Below the pieces are notes generated by a model, which was given only the letters and a program-made list of their open reading frames with translations, did no database searches and was not told where the DNA came from. This document shows, piece by piece, positions 1 through 8,833 of a stretch of DNA of 26,888 bases (positions are counted from its first letter, which is position 1; each line of letters begins with the position of its first letter). This DNA is from UBA9647 sp049522195 (GTDB lineage: Bacteria; Bacteroidota; Ignavibacteria; UBA10030): assembly GCA_049522195.1 (NCBI GenBank), contig JBEKOB010000062.1:1-26888 (forward strand), written 5' to 3'. Made by a program: the position numbers and the translations under genes.

Positions 1-1
1 A

Positions 2-106
2 GAACTCAAACGCATTGAGCGTTGGCTAAACAATCGTCCAAGGAAAGTGCTACATTACGACACCCCTCGCGAACGCTATCGTCGGATCGTTGCACTTCCT
101 CATTGA
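2..106 (+). CDS. IS30-family transposase, C-terminal tail only (cut by window edge)
   Basis: The first 34 codons read ELKRIERWLNNRPRKVLHYD and continue through TPRERYRRIVALPH to a TGA at 104-106. The LNNRPRK..H/GY.TP pattern followed by a short tail is the characteristic C-terminus of IS30-type DDE transposases, which cut and join insertion-sequence ends. Only the end is visible, so completeness cannot be judged. In IS30 elements the right terminal inverted repeat usually overlaps or immediately follows the stop codon, so the element's boundary is probably near 106-120 (inference; the left end is outside the window). Confidence 0.8.
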   Translation, partial: ELKRIERWLNNRPRKVLHYDTPRERYRRIVALPH

Positions 107-112
107 ATTCAG

Positions 113-160
113 CGTTTCGGATTTGTCTGGTATTTCGATATTCGGATTTCGAATTTGCGG
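113..160. repeat. AT-rich degenerate intergenic repeat (TTCGGATTTCGAAT-like)
   Basis: Just after the transposase stop lies a stretch of short TTCG/ATTTCG words, including the small inverted repeat ATTCG-gattt-CGAAT. Its reverse complement would translate as EIRISKYQTN, a string I have often seen as spurious translation of intergenic repeats in environmental FCB and PVC genomes. It has no coding potential of its own. Membership of a dispersed family is recollection, and only one copy is seen here. Confidence 0.35.
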
Positions 161-228
161 TGGAAGCATGTCTGAACTGACCCTGGTTTTGAAACTTGAG
201 ACTTACACCAATCCTTAAAGGTGATTTC

Positions 229-1545
229 ATGAACTCTCGTCGTGATTTTCTGAAGAAAGCTGCTCTCGGTACCGCCGGCCTGGCAATTGGGCTCAACGCA
301 AAAAGCTATGCACGCATCCTTGGAGCCAACGACCGGGTAAACTTCGCGGTGATCGGATTGCATGGCCGGGGGTATGCACACTTGGAGTGCATCCGGCAAA
401 ACAAAGGGACGATGATCACGCACGTGTGCGACGTCGACCACCGGGAGCTTGACAAGTTCGCAGCGGCGACCAAGAAAGCGTTCAACAATGATCCGAAGAC
501 CGAGAAGGACTTCCGGAAAGTGCTCGAGTCTAAAGACGTCGATGTCATCACCATTGCTACTCCCGAGCACTGGCATACCCATATGGCCGTCATGGGTCTG
601 CAAGCCGGGAAACACGTATATGTCGAGAAACCGAGCAGCCACAATCCACGCGAAGGGGAGCTTCTTGTGCAAGCGCAGAGGAAATACGGGAAACTCGTAC
701 AGTTGGGAAACCAGCAGCGCTCCTCGGATCATACGATCGAAGTCATCGGCAAGATCAAAAAAGGGCTCATCGGCAAGCCGTACTTCGGCAAGTGCTGGTA
801 CAGCAACACGCGCAAGTCGATCGGTGTGGGCAAGCAAGTGCCTGTGCCTGACTATCTCGATTGGGAACTCTGGCAGGGTCCGGCCCCGAGGAGAGCATAC
901 AAAGATAACATCCACCCTTATAACTGGCATTGGTTCTGGAACTGGGGGACCGGCGAGACGCTCAACAACGGTACTCACGAGGTCGACGTCTGCCGCTGGG
1001 CCTTGGGCGTGGACTATCCAAATACCGTCTCTGCGTCAGGCGGACGTTACCATTTCAAAGACGATTGGGAGTTCTACGATACGCTGGTGACAAGCTACAA
1101 CTATGACGATGCCATGATCACGTGGGAATGCAAGAGCTGCCAGGGGAAAGACTACTTTGGAAGGGACAGGGGAGCAACAATTCACGGGACGGAAGGAACT
1201 GTGCTCATCGATAGGGGTGGCTATGAAGTGTTTGATCTCGGCGGCAAGCGCATCAGCGAGGTGAAGGCCGAGAAGCGAGCCACGACGCAGGACCTCACAA
1301 GCATCGATGTGATGACAACAAAACATTTCGAAAACCTTATCAACGGCATTCGTGACGGAGAACAGCTCCACTCTCCTATTGCCGAGGGGAACATCAGCGT
1401 CACGATTCTCCTTCTCTCGAACATCGCGTGGAAGATGAACCGCGTCCTTCGGCTTGATAAGAGCAATGGTCACATCCTCGACGATCCTCAGGCGATGAAC
1501 ATGTACGGCCGTGAATACGAAAAAGGATGGGAGCTGAAAATATAG
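229..1545 (+). CDS. Gfo/Idh/MocA family oxidoreductase, Tat-exported
   Basis: NAD(P)-dependent sugar or polyol dehydrogenase-like protein of 438 aa. The start at 229 is chosen because AAAGGTGA precedes it and because the protein then opens with a twin-arginine signal, SRRDFLKKA followed by a short hydrophobic stretch; an upstream TTG at 196 lacks such support. A Rossmann N-terminus follows (VNFAVIGLHGRGYAHL, a variant GxGxxG), then the family's EKP motif (HVYVEKPSS) and the C-terminal domain motifs DWELWQGPAPRRAY, NWHWFWNWGTGE and NNGTHEVDVCRW. This exported branch is common in Bacteroidota and Planctomycetota, where members act on glycans or modified sugars in the periplasm. The substrate cannot be read from the sequence. 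It lies 44 nt upstream of a second, cytosolic family member, probably in one transcript. Confidence 0.88.
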   Translation: MNSRRDFLKKAALGTAGLAIGLNAKSYARILGANDRVNFAVIGLHGRGYAHLECIRQNKGTMITHVCDVDHRELDKFAAATKKAFNNDPKTEKDFRKVLESKDVDVITIATPEHWHTHMAVMGLQAGKHVYVEKPSSHNPREGELLVQAQRKYGKLVQLGNQQRSSDHTIEVIGKIKKGLIGKPYFGKCWYSNTRKSIGVGKQVPVPDYLDWELWQGPAPRRAYKDNIHPYNWHWFWNWGTGETLNNGTHEVDVCRWALGVDYPNTVSASGGRYHFKDDWEFYDTLVTSYNYDDAMITWECKSCQGKDYFGRDRGATIHGTEGTVLIDRGGYEVFDLGGKRISEVKAEKRATTQDLTSIDVMTTKHFENLINGIRDGEQLHSPIAEGNISVTILLLSNIAWKMNRVLRLDKSNGHILDDPQAMNMYGREYEKGWELKI

Positions 1546-1589
1546 CCCGAGCTCTTACCAAAGACACTTTGAAAGTGGAATCAGGAATA

Positions 1590-2648
1590 ATGAAACAAGT
1601 TGTTGTTGGCATTGCTTCATATGGGATGTCGGGTCAGGTTTTTCATGCACCTCTCCTGTCGCACCATGCAGGCTTCCGATTGAAGCGAATCATCCAACGG
1701 ACAGGTGATGATGCGAAGCAGGCTTATCCAGATGTCAGCGTTTCAAGGTCGATCGAAGATCTGCTGAACGACCCGGAGATAGAGCTCGTTGTTATGAACA
1801 CGCCGGACAAGACTCACTATGACCTGGCGAAACAATGTCTGGAAGCCGGCAAGCACGTTGTGGTCGAGAAGCCGATGACGCAGACCGTAGCTCAGGCCGA
1901 GGACCTTATTGAGCTTGCAGCCCGGCAACAGAGAATGCTCACGGTGTTCCACAACAGGAGGTGGGATGGCGATTTCTTGACCGTGTGCAAGGTGGTCCGA
2001 AGCAACGTGCTCGGACGCCTCGTAGAATTCGAATCTCACTATGACCGATACAGGAATTTCATCCAGCCGAATACCTGGAAGGAACGATCGAAAGATGGAG
2101 CGGGAATAGTGTTCAATCTTGGTTCGCACATGATCGATCAAGCGCTTGTTCTGTTCGGCATGCCCGATGCTGTCACTGCGCATCTTCGTATCGTTCGACC
2201 GGGTGGGGACGTGGACGATTGGTACGACATTCGCCTTCACTATGCCGGGCTCACAGCGCTCCTGAGGGCAAGCTATCTTGTGAAAGAGCCGGGTCCCCGG
2301 TACATTCTCCATGGATCCAACGGCACATTCTTCAAGTACGGTCTCGATCCGCAGGAGGAGGGGCTCAAGCGGGGAATGGACCCCCAGAGTCCCGGATGGG
2401 GAGTCGAGTCGATAGAATGGTTCGGGACGTTGGTCACAGAAAAAGATGGCGTCACTCAAAACGTTAAACTGCAGACACTGCCGGGCAACTACAACGCATT
2501 CTACGATGGAGTTGTGGACTGTCTTCGGAAAGGGACTGAGCCGCCGGTGAAACCGGTTGAGGCAGCAAACGTGATCCGGATTGTCGAGGCCGCGCAAAGA
2601 AGCAACCGCCAGCGGGCGACGATTGAGGTTCGGGGGAGAGGGGAGTAG
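1590..2648 (+). CDS. Gfo/Idh/MocA family oxidoreductase, cytosolic (YdgJ/IolW-like)
   Basis: Protein of 352 aa starting MKQVVVGIASYGMSGQVFHAPLL. The SGQVFHAPL segment and the later HNRRWDGDFLTV segment are typical of the YdgJ/scyllo-inositol dehydrogenase (IolW) branch, which oxidises or reduces inositol-type polyols with NAD(P). EKP is present (HVVVEKPMTQT). There is no signal peptide, so it acts in the cytoplasm, unlike its upstream neighbour. The start at 1590 gives the canonical Rossmann beginning; an in-frame start at 1527 would overlap the preceding gene and add residues foreign to the family. The pair may process the same sugar in periplasm and cytosol (inference). The exact substrate is unknown. 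Confidence 0.87.
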   Translation: MKQVVVGIASYGMSGQVFHAPLLSHHAGFRLKRIIQRTGDDAKQAYPDVSVSRSIEDLLNDPEIELVVMNTPDKTHYDLAKQCLEAGKHVVVEKPMTQTVAQAEDLIELAARQQRMLTVFHNRRWDGDFLTVCKVVRSNVLGRLVEFESHYDRYRNFIQPNTWKERSKDGAGIVFNLGSHMIDQALVLFGMPDAVTAHLRIVRPGGDVDDWYDIRLHYAGLTALLRASYLVKEPGPRYILHGSNGTFFKYGLDPQEEGLKRGMDPQSPGWGVESIEWFGTLVTEKDGVTQNVKLQTLPGNYNAFYDGVVDCLRKGTEPPVKPVEAANVIRIVEAAQRSNRQRATIEVRGRGE

Positions 2649-2796
2649 TCTGGATCAGCAGAGGCAGAAAACGAAATGAAGATGGTACGAGGATCCCTTT
2701 TAGTGAAATCGAAAAGCAGTTCCAAAGGGTTTTGTTGAAAATTGGATTTGAGTCAGGATTGTCATCTTCTAACCTCCAATGTTCGAGGGAAAAAGC

Positions 2797-3255
2797 ATGA
2801 ATTCTCTGGGTGTAGTGCCTCGCCTGTTTGTTGCCTTCATTCTGGTCGTCATCCTCGCCGTCGGTTCCGCCGCACAAGAAAAGGGGACACACGCTTCAAG
2901 GTCCGATTCCATTAAGTGGACTATTGACAAGTGCGTAAACGTGTTCTCGAAAGACAAGATCGAGAAGACAGATGCCGGGTATCAATACTGGTTTGTCGAC
3001 AAAACGCTTGCCGGTGGCAAGACACTGAAAATGAGCGTCGTCAAACCACACTCGGCAACACATCCTCCCCACTCCCATCCGGAAGAGGAATTCTTCTTCG
3101 TGCTCGAAGGGAAGGTGGAATTCTTTCTGAACGGCGAACGAAAAGTCGTCGGACCCTTCTCGAGCCTCTATTGTCCGTCAAACGTTGAACATGGAATCCG
3201 AAATGTTGGAGACACAGAAGCCAAGTACCTTGTTGTAAAGAAGTACGAAAAGTAA
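2797..3255 (+). CDS. Exported single-domain cupin protein
   Basis: Protein of 152 aa with a signal peptide (SLGVVPRLFVAFILVVILAVGS, cleavage near SAAQ) and one cupin barrel. The two cupin motifs are clear: HPPHSHPEEEFFFVLEGK supplies the His-x-His...Glu metal ligands, and GPFSSLYCPSNVEHGIRN supplies the second His. It is probably a small metal-binding periplasmic protein; cupins of this type include sugar-binding and dioxygenase-like members, and the function is not determined. ATG 2797 is preferred over 2779 because GAGGGA lies seven bases upstream and the signal peptide then starts normally. It follows the two oxidoreductases by about 150 nt, so a sugar-related role is possible. Confidence 0.8.
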   Translation: MNSLGVVPRLFVAFILVVILAVGSAAQEKGTHASRSDSIKWTIDKCVNVFSKDKIEKTDAGYQYWFVDKTLAGGKTLKMSVVKPHSATHPPHSHPEEEFFFVLEGKVEFFLNGERKVVGPFSSLYCPSNVEHGIRNVGDTEAKYLVVKKYEK

Positions 3256-3352
3256 TAGATCCAATCAGTGTCCGATCGGAGAGCTGTTTGAATAATTCAA
3301 GGTCCAGCTTAGTAACCAGGTTTTCGATTTGCCAACTATGGGGACTAATTTC

Positions 3353-4231
3353 ATGATCAGAGAATTTAGCAAGCGTTTCGTCCTTCTTGGGGCGATCCTG
3401 TTTCTTGTGCATGTGGGAGTTGCCGGAGGGATCAAGCTCAGGTACGGATTCCAACCCCAGAAGCAATACAAGTGCCGGACAATCATGGAAGTTACCACAC
3501 TGCCGGACGGGTCAGGGAATCCAGAGCAGGCGAACGTCTCCGTCGGATTAGAGATGGGCATCACACTCACCGTCGAGAAAGCGCTGAAGGGTGAACAATT
3601 CGCGTGCAACCTCGCGCTTGATACTCTTGCCATGCAGATCTCTGCTCCCGACAGAGAAAAAAGCGCGATGCCGTTGGAGTATCTAAAGTGGAAATCGGTA
3701 CGCATGATTCTCGACACGAGAGGAGTGGCGAGAAACATCGTGGCACCTGATAGCGCCAGCTCCAAGCAAGCCCAGCAGGCTGTCGGCTTCGACCTGTTTT
3801 CCAGAGAACTTCTTAGCCGGATGCTCGTCTTTCTCGAATTTCCGGAGAACAGTCTTGAAGTAGGAGAGTCGTGGTCATATTCGCGCACCGATACAGTCGT
3901 TCGGGACGGTCGAAGGATGATTGCTCAGAGAACAACCCAATGCACATTGCGTGCGGACTCAACTATCAAGAATCGCTTCTATCACAGGATAGCCTTTTCC
4001 ACATTCGCGCGCATTGAAGGCTCGGTAGGATCTGCCGATGTTTCCATCGCGCTGAAAGGGACGACGACGAGCGATGGCACACTCTTCATTTCGATGGACG
4101 GAATCCCGTTGATGTCATCTGCTCATCTGGATTCGGAGATGCGGCTTGGGGATGTGAAAACTGTCAAGCAACGTGGGACTCTTGAAACCTCGCTGGAAAA
4201 GGAAGTGCGGATGCCTCCGGTAGTCGAATGA
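3353..4231 (+). CDS. Exported protein of unknown function
   Basis: Protein of 292 aa with an N-terminal signal peptide or anchor (REFSKRFVLLGAILFLVHVGVAGG) followed by a predicted all-beta secreted domain that begins KLRYGFQPQKQYKCRT. No catalytic motif is evident. The alternation of short strands and the SLEVGESWSYSRTDTV segment recall exported beta-rich proteins of the DUF6263 type, but I cannot confirm that assignment. The start at 3353 is supported by GGGGA eight bases upstream; ATG 3338 and TTG 3329 are in-frame alternatives. It is the last gene before a clear hairpin terminator, so it probably closes the transcription unit begun near 229 or 2797. Confidence 0.7.
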   Translation: MIREFSKRFVLLGAILFLVHVGVAGGIKLRYGFQPQKQYKCRTIMEVTTLPDGSGNPEQANVSVGLEMGITLTVEKALKGEQFACNLALDTLAMQISAPDREKSAMPLEYLKWKSVRMILDTRGVARNIVAPDSASSKQAQQAVGFDLFSRELLSRMLVFLEFPENSLEVGESWSYSRTDTVVRDGRRMIAQRTTQCTLRADSTIKNRFYHRIAFSTFARIEGSVGSADVSIALKGTTTSDGTLFISMDGIPLMSSAHLDSEMRLGDVKTVKQRGTLETSLEKEVRMPPVVE

Positions 4232-4279
4232 GACATCTTGTTTCATCTTGATACGTACTCCGGCAAATGGGTGCCTCAC

Positions 4280-4317
4280 GAATCCTTGCTGGCTCAGCCC
4301 GGCAGGGATTCTTTGTG
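4280..4317 (+). terminator. Rho-independent terminator after the oxidoreductase/cupin cluster
   Basis: A 13-bp stem (4280-4292 with 4299-4311, one G-T wobble and one T-G wobble) encloses the six-base loop CTCAGC and is followed by TTTGTGT. It sits 48 nt after the preceding stop codon. The rest of the 216-nt gap up to the next gene shows no further structure that I can support. Confidence 0.7.
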
Positions 4318-4447
4318 TACGATGAGGGAGAGTCCATCGGTTGAGATCACCTGCAGCAAAAATTGATCGGGAGCTGAAGGGGCGTGTAGAAATGCACTAT
4401 TTGTCGTATATTGTCCGGGCTTCCTCACCAACCATGAAAGAAATCCC

Positions 4448-5533
4448 ATGCAAATTGGCATTGTAGGACTCCCATTCTGCGGGAAATCAACGCTGTTTCA
4501 GACAATTACCAAGACACACCTCGACCCTTCCGTGCTTTCCAAGGCGGAGGCGCATCACGCGATCGTAAAGGTGCCGGACCTTCGCCTCGATAAATGCTCC
4601 GAGATTTTCTCTCCCAAGAGCACCGTGCATGCAACCATCGAATTCGTCGATGTCGTAGGCCTGAAAAAAGGAGAGTCAGGCTCTACGCAGTTCACCACAA
4701 ACTTCCTGGCGAACGTCAAGACAAACGACGCTCTTGTGGAGGTTGTCCGCCTGTTTGCAAACGATTCCGTTCCGCATCCGGATGGTTCCATCGATGCCAT
4801 GCGGGATATCGCCTCGTTCGAGACAGAGTTCATCCTTTCGGACCTCTCGCTCCTCGAAACACGGGTCGACCGGATCAAAAAACAGGTCCAGAAGACCGGC
4901 GAAGACGCATTGAAGAAGGAGCTCCCCGTTCTTGAAAAATGCCACCAGGCGCTTGAGGGGGAAAGACCGCTCAGAGAAGTTGAATTCACGAAGGATGAGC
5001 TGCTCATCCTGAGGACCTACCAGCTTCTGACGATCAAGCCGATGCTCATCGCTCTGAACTTTGACGAATCTCAGCGTGCGGAAGCTGCTGAGATCGTGAA
5101 GCGCATCGCGCAGGGCAAAGGGGGAAAACAGACCAAGGTGGTATCTTTCTTCGGCAAGATCGAGATGGAGATGTCCGAGCTTCCGGATGATGAAGCCGGC
5201 GTGTTTATGGAAGAATATGGCATTAAGGAATCGGCGCTCGGCACGCTGATTCGGGAATCCTATGCGCTTCTCGGACTTCAGTCGTTCTTCACAGTCGGTG
5301 AAGATGAATGCAGGGCCTGGACGATCCGACAAGGGATGACCGCGCAGGAAGCTGCAGGAGTGATTCACTCCGATTTCGTGACGAAATTCATCAGAGCTGA
5401 GGTTGTGCATTATGACCACTTCATTGCCCGGGGAGGGTCCTTTGCGAAGGCAAAGGAATCGGGGCACTGGAGACTTGAGGGGAAGGAATATATCGTGAAA
5501 GACGGAGATATCATGTCGATTCGCCACAGCTAA
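4448..5533 (+). CDS. ychF: YchF/Obg-like P-loop ATPase
   Basis: Protein of 361 aa, the normal length for YchF, a ribosome-associated ATPase of the Obg group linked to redox and stress responses. Residues 1-15 hold the P-loop GLPFCGKST, where the usual form is GLPNVGKST. The switch segment EFVDVVGLKKGESG follows. The usual NKxD specificity motif is replaced by the ALNFDES segment, consistent with the ATP rather than GTP preference known for YchF. The C-terminal TGS-like DUF933 domain contains FFTVGEDECRAWTIRQGMTAQEAAGVIH and ends with VKDGDIMSIRHS, as expected. The Phe-Cys in the P-loop is unusual and marks a divergent branch. It starts 30 nt upstream of the sensor kinase gene and may be co-transcribed with it. 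Confidence 0.9.
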   Translation: MQIGIVGLPFCGKSTLFQTITKTHLDPSVLSKAEAHHAIVKVPDLRLDKCSEIFSPKSTVHATIEFVDVVGLKKGESGSTQFTTNFLANVKTNDALVEVVRLFANDSVPHPDGSIDAMRDIASFETEFILSDLSLLETRVDRIKKQVQKTGEDALKKELPVLEKCHQALEGERPLREVEFTKDELLILRTYQLLTIKPMLIALNFDESQRAEAAEIVKRIAQGKGGKQTKVVSFFGKIEMEMSELPDDEAGVFMEEYGIKESALGTLIRESYALLGLQSFFTVGEDECRAWTIRQGMTAQEAAGVIHSDFVTKFIRAEVVHYDHFIARGGSFAKAKESGHWRLEGKEYIVKDGDIMSIRHS

Positions 5534-5562
5534 GTGAATTCGCTACTACTCTCGGACACCCG

Positions 5563-8500
5563 ATGAAAGAGAAAGACAGGACAACGGATCAATTGGCGGA
5601 GCTGCGGTTGCTGCGCGAAAGCGTACGGGCGCTCACAGAAAAGCTCAAGGAATCAGAAGGGCGCTACAAGGCGCTGACCGATACCTCGTTGCAGGGGATT
5701 GTCATCCTCCAAGGACTGCCTATCAGAATCGTGTATGCCAGCCGGCCGGTCTCTGAGATCCTCGGATACTCCCTTGAAGAAATTCTCTCCGCTTCACCTG
5801 AACAGATCCAGAACTTCATGTATGGCGAGGATCGCTCCGGGTTCCTCAGCAAGTACGAGGGTCGCCTCGAAGGAAAGGTGGTTCCTCCCCGCTATGAAGC
5901 CCGTGTCACACGCAAGGATGGAGAGTTGCGATGGCTCGAGATTTTTTCGAGCCGCATCGAGTATGACGGGAAGCCTGCGGTACAGGCGGCATTTGTCGAT
6001 ATCACCGAGCGGAAGCGTATCGAGGAAGCCCTCCGTGAAAGCGAGGGGAAGTACCGCAGGATTTTCGAGAACGTGCAGGATGTTTTCTATCAGGTTGACA
6101 ACCGGGGAAACATCCTTGACATCAGTCCATCGATCGAACGATATTCGGAATACACGCGTGAGGAGTTGGTCGGTCGACCTGTGACCGATGTCTATGCTAA
6201 CCCGTCAGACCGCGAGAAACTCCTCGCAGCAATCTCGAATCGGGGTGAGGTCATCGACTTCGAGCTTCACCTGAGGGCAAAGTCGGGGCGCTCAGTCATC
6301 ACGTCGGTCAATGCTCACGTCCTGTACAGCGAATCGGGTGAGCCGTTGGGTATTGAAGGGTCGCTGCGCGACATGAGCGAGCGACGAAAATCCGAAGTGG
6401 CGTTGCGGGCCAGCGAGGAACGCTATCGTCAGCTGTTCTACCAGTCGCCGGTTGGCATTTTCTATTTTGACACGGACCTGCGCATCACCGATTTCAATAC
6501 ACAGTTTGAAGATATATTGGAGTCTACACGGGAACGGCTGCTCGGGCTCGACCTTTCAAAGCTGAGGGATCAAAGAGTGCTTCCTGCAATCCGGCAGTCG
6601 ATCGCTGGTTTGGAGGCGCAGTACGAAGGACAGTATCAAGCGACAACGAGCTCAGCTGAAGTGTGGGTTTTGATGAAAACTGCGCCGGTCTATGACGAGA
6701 AGGGGCACGTCAGAGGCGGCGTCGGCATCGTTGAGGACATGACCAAGCGGAGGGAGGTTGAGCGTGAAATATTCATGCTTGCGCAGGCGTTGAAGAGTAT
6801 CCGTGATTGTGTCAGCATAACTGATTTGGAAGACAATATCCTGTTCGTCAATGATGCCTTCGCAAAGACGTATGGATACTCGCCATCGGAGCTTCTTGCC
6901 AAATCGGTTGGGATTGTTCGTTCGGAGAACAACCCGAAGGAGATCATGGAGCAGATTCTCCCCGCAACGTTACGGGGAGGGTGGCAGGGTGAGATCCTGA
7001 ACAAACGGAAGGATGGGTCGGAGTTTCCCGTGTATCTCTCGAGTTCGGTTGTCCGCGATCCGGAGGGATCTCCAATTGCGTTGATCGGTGCAGCAACCGA
7101 TATCACCGAGCGCAAGCGGGCAGAACTAAGGCTCCGTGAAAGCGAGGAGCGGTACCGGAGCCTGGTCGACAGCGCACGGGATGTTATTTTCACGGCAACA
7201 CCCAATGGCGTCATTACCTCCCTCAATCCAGCGTTCGAATTGAGCACCGGGTGGCAACGGAGCGAGTGGCTGAGAAAAACTTACAATGATCTTTTTCACC
7301 ATGATGATTTTGCGGGTTCACGGGAGAACTTTCTGCGGGCGTTAGAGGGCCAGCCGGTTCCCATGCTGGAGATACGCATCCGGACAAAAGGGGGCGATTA
7401 CATAGTCGGGGAGTTCACGATCACACCTCAGGTGCAGGATGGCAAGATCATCGGATTGTTAGGCGTTGCCAGGGATGTCACAAAGAGGAAACGGCTCGAG
7501 GAGCAGTACCGGCAGTCGCAGAAAATGGAGAGCCTTGGTACGCTCGCAGGAGGAATAGCACACGACTTCAACAATATCCTCGCAATCATTCTTGGACACG
7601 CCTCTCTGTTGTCACACAGCAAGCACAGCCCCTCCAAACAAATAGCGAGCACCGAGGCAATCATCAAGGCGACCAACCGCGGCGCGGCCCTGGTCAGTCA
7701 GCTCCTGACGTTCGCAAGCAAGACGGATGTCGTGTTTGAATCCGTCTCCATCAACGATGTTGTCCAGGAGATCACAAAACTGATTGCTGAGACCTTCCCG
7801 AGGACGATCGTCATTACGACGCGGCTTGACTCTGACCTGCCTACAATTGTGGCAGACCCGACCCAGGTGCACCAAATGGTGCTGAATCTCTGTATCAACT
7901 CCCGTGATGCTATGCCTCGCGGTGGCACGCTTTCTCTTGTCACCAGTCTCGTCGGTGGAGAAGCTGTCGCAGGCCAGTTCGCTGCCGCGGGGGCCGCGCA
8001 GTATGTGGTTCTTCAGGTTTCTGACACCGGCGCCGGAATGGATGAGGAAACCAAGCAGCGCGTCTTCGAGCCGTTCTTTACGACGAAAGAAAAAGGGAAG
8101 GGAACGGGGCTCGGTCTCGCGACAGCCTATGGTATTATCGAGAGCCACGGCGGATTCGTCGACGTTGAAAGTGAAGTCGGCGTCGGCACGACATTTCAGA
8201 TCTACCTGCCGGCTCAAACCAACGTGCCCGAGAAACAAGAGAAGGTGGGAGGGACCGCGCAAGACGTGCCACGGGGCTCGGAGACCATCCTCCTGGTTGA
8301 AGATGAAGAGATGCTGCTGGACCTGGTAAAGAACATCTTGATTTCCAATGGATATTTGGCGATCACTGCCTGCGACGGAGTCGAAGCGGTGGAATTGTAC
8401 ATGCTTCACAGGCGCGACATCTCTCTGGTCGTGGCAGACTTCGGACTCCCAAGGCTCACCGGTAGCGAGGTCTATCTGAAGCTGAAGCGCATCAATCCCC

Positions 8501-8643
8501 AGGTTAAAGTCATCCTCGCCAGCGGTTTTCTGGAGCCGGGATTCACTGCCGATATATTGAAATCAGGAGTGAGGGAAGTGATCAGAAAGCCGTACCAGCC
8601 GGACGAACTACTGCGTTGCATTCGGAGAGTTCTTGACACCTGA
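5563..8643 (+). CDS. Multi-PAS hybrid sensor histidine kinase, cytosolic
   Basis: Signalling kinase of 1026 aa. A short coiled coil (1-30) is followed by five PAS/PAC units at about 30-150, 155-275, 280-395, 400-515 and 525-642; most end in the D[IM][ST].R[KR]R linker. The HisKA domain contains GGIAHDFNN with the phosphoacceptor His667. The HATPase domain has the N-box NLCINSRDAMP (Asn779) and the G boxes SDTGAGMD and GKGTGLGLA. A C-terminal receiver domain (about 907-1026) has TILLVEDEE, the probable phosphoacceptor Asp959 (VVADFGLP) and KPYQP. No membrane span is seen, so it senses an internal cue such as redox state, a ligand or light; no cofactor can be assigned. It has no output domain, so the phosphate probably passes to another protein. 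The convergent response regulator 132 nt downstream is a possible partner. Confidence 0.93.
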   Translation: MKEKDRTTDQLAELRLLRESVRALTEKLKESEGRYKALTDTSLQGIVILQGLPIRIVYASRPVSEILGYSLEEILSASPEQIQNFMYGEDRSGFLSKYEGRLEGKVVPPRYEARVTRKDGELRWLEIFSSRIEYDGKPAVQAAFVDITERKRIEEALRESEGKYRRIFENVQDVFYQVDNRGNILDISPSIERYSEYTREELVGRPVTDVYANPSDREKLLAAISNRGEVIDFELHLRAKSGRSVITSVNAHVLYSESGEPLGIEGSLRDMSERRKSEVALRASEERYRQLFYQSPVGIFYFDTDLRITDFNTQFEDILESTRERLLGLDLSKLRDQRVLPAIRQSIAGLEAQYEGQYQATTSSAEVWVLMKTAPVYDEKGHVRGGVGIVEDMTKRREVEREIFMLAQALKSIRDCVSITDLEDNILFVNDAFAKTYGYSPSELLAKSVGIVRSENNPKEIMEQILPATLRGGWQGEILNKRKDGSEFPVYLSSSVVRDPEGSPIALIGAATDITERKRAELRLRESEERYRSLVDSARDVIFTATPNGVITSLNPAFELSTGWQRSEWLRKTYNDLFHHDDFAGSRENFLRALEGQPVPMLEIRIRTKGGDYIVGEFTITPQVQDGKIIGLLGVARDVTKRKRLEEQYRQSQKMESLGTLAGGIAHDFNNILAIILGHASLLSHSKHSPSKQIASTEAIIKATNRGAALVSQLLTFASKTDVVFESVSINDVVQEITKLIAETFPRTIVITTRLDSDLPTIVADPTQVHQMVLNLCINSRDAMPRGGTLSLVTSLVGGEAVAGQFAAAGAAQYVVLQVSDTGAGMDEETKQRVFEPFFTTKEKGKGTGLGLATAYGIIESHGGFVDVESEVGVGTTFQIYLPAQTNVPEKQEKVGGTAQDVPRGSETILLVEDEEMLLDLVKNILISNGYLAITACDGVEAVELYMLHRRDISLVVADFGLPRLTGSEVYLKLKRINPQVKVILASGFLEPGFTADILKSGVREVIRKPYQPDELLRCIRRVLDT

Positions 8644-8713
8644 CAGCGTCCTGTGCTCTTCGCTCTCAAAGCACCACATCGACTGACTTCGCCATCACAA
8701 GAGGAGCGAGACT

Positions 8714-8833
8714 ATGAACATCAGGGCTACGTTGATGTTGATGTGTGTCAAAGAGGAGAAGTTGCGGAAGTGCTTTATCCCAAAGGAATTGTCACGACCG
8801 CTTTGTTCCCGGATCCGACAAATTCCACGTTGA
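8714..8833 (+). pseudogene. Short ORF with strong SD between convergent genes, possible gene remnant
   Basis: ATG at 8714 is preceded by AAGAGGAG at 8699-8706 with ideal spacing and opens a 39-codon frame, MNIRATLMLMCVKEEKLRKC onward, ending with TGA at 8831-8833. The 3' half overlaps the end of the minus-strand response-regulator gene. It looks like the beginning of a gene whose body has been lost, or a small leader-type ORF. I recognise no family. The only support is the Shine-Dalgarno match, so it may be chance. Confidence 0.25.

Noticed and set aside
5563..8643. Hybrid kinase as KdpD
   Set aside because: It has PAS units and no KdpD N-terminal Walker/USP domains or membrane spans, and it is 11 kb from kdp.
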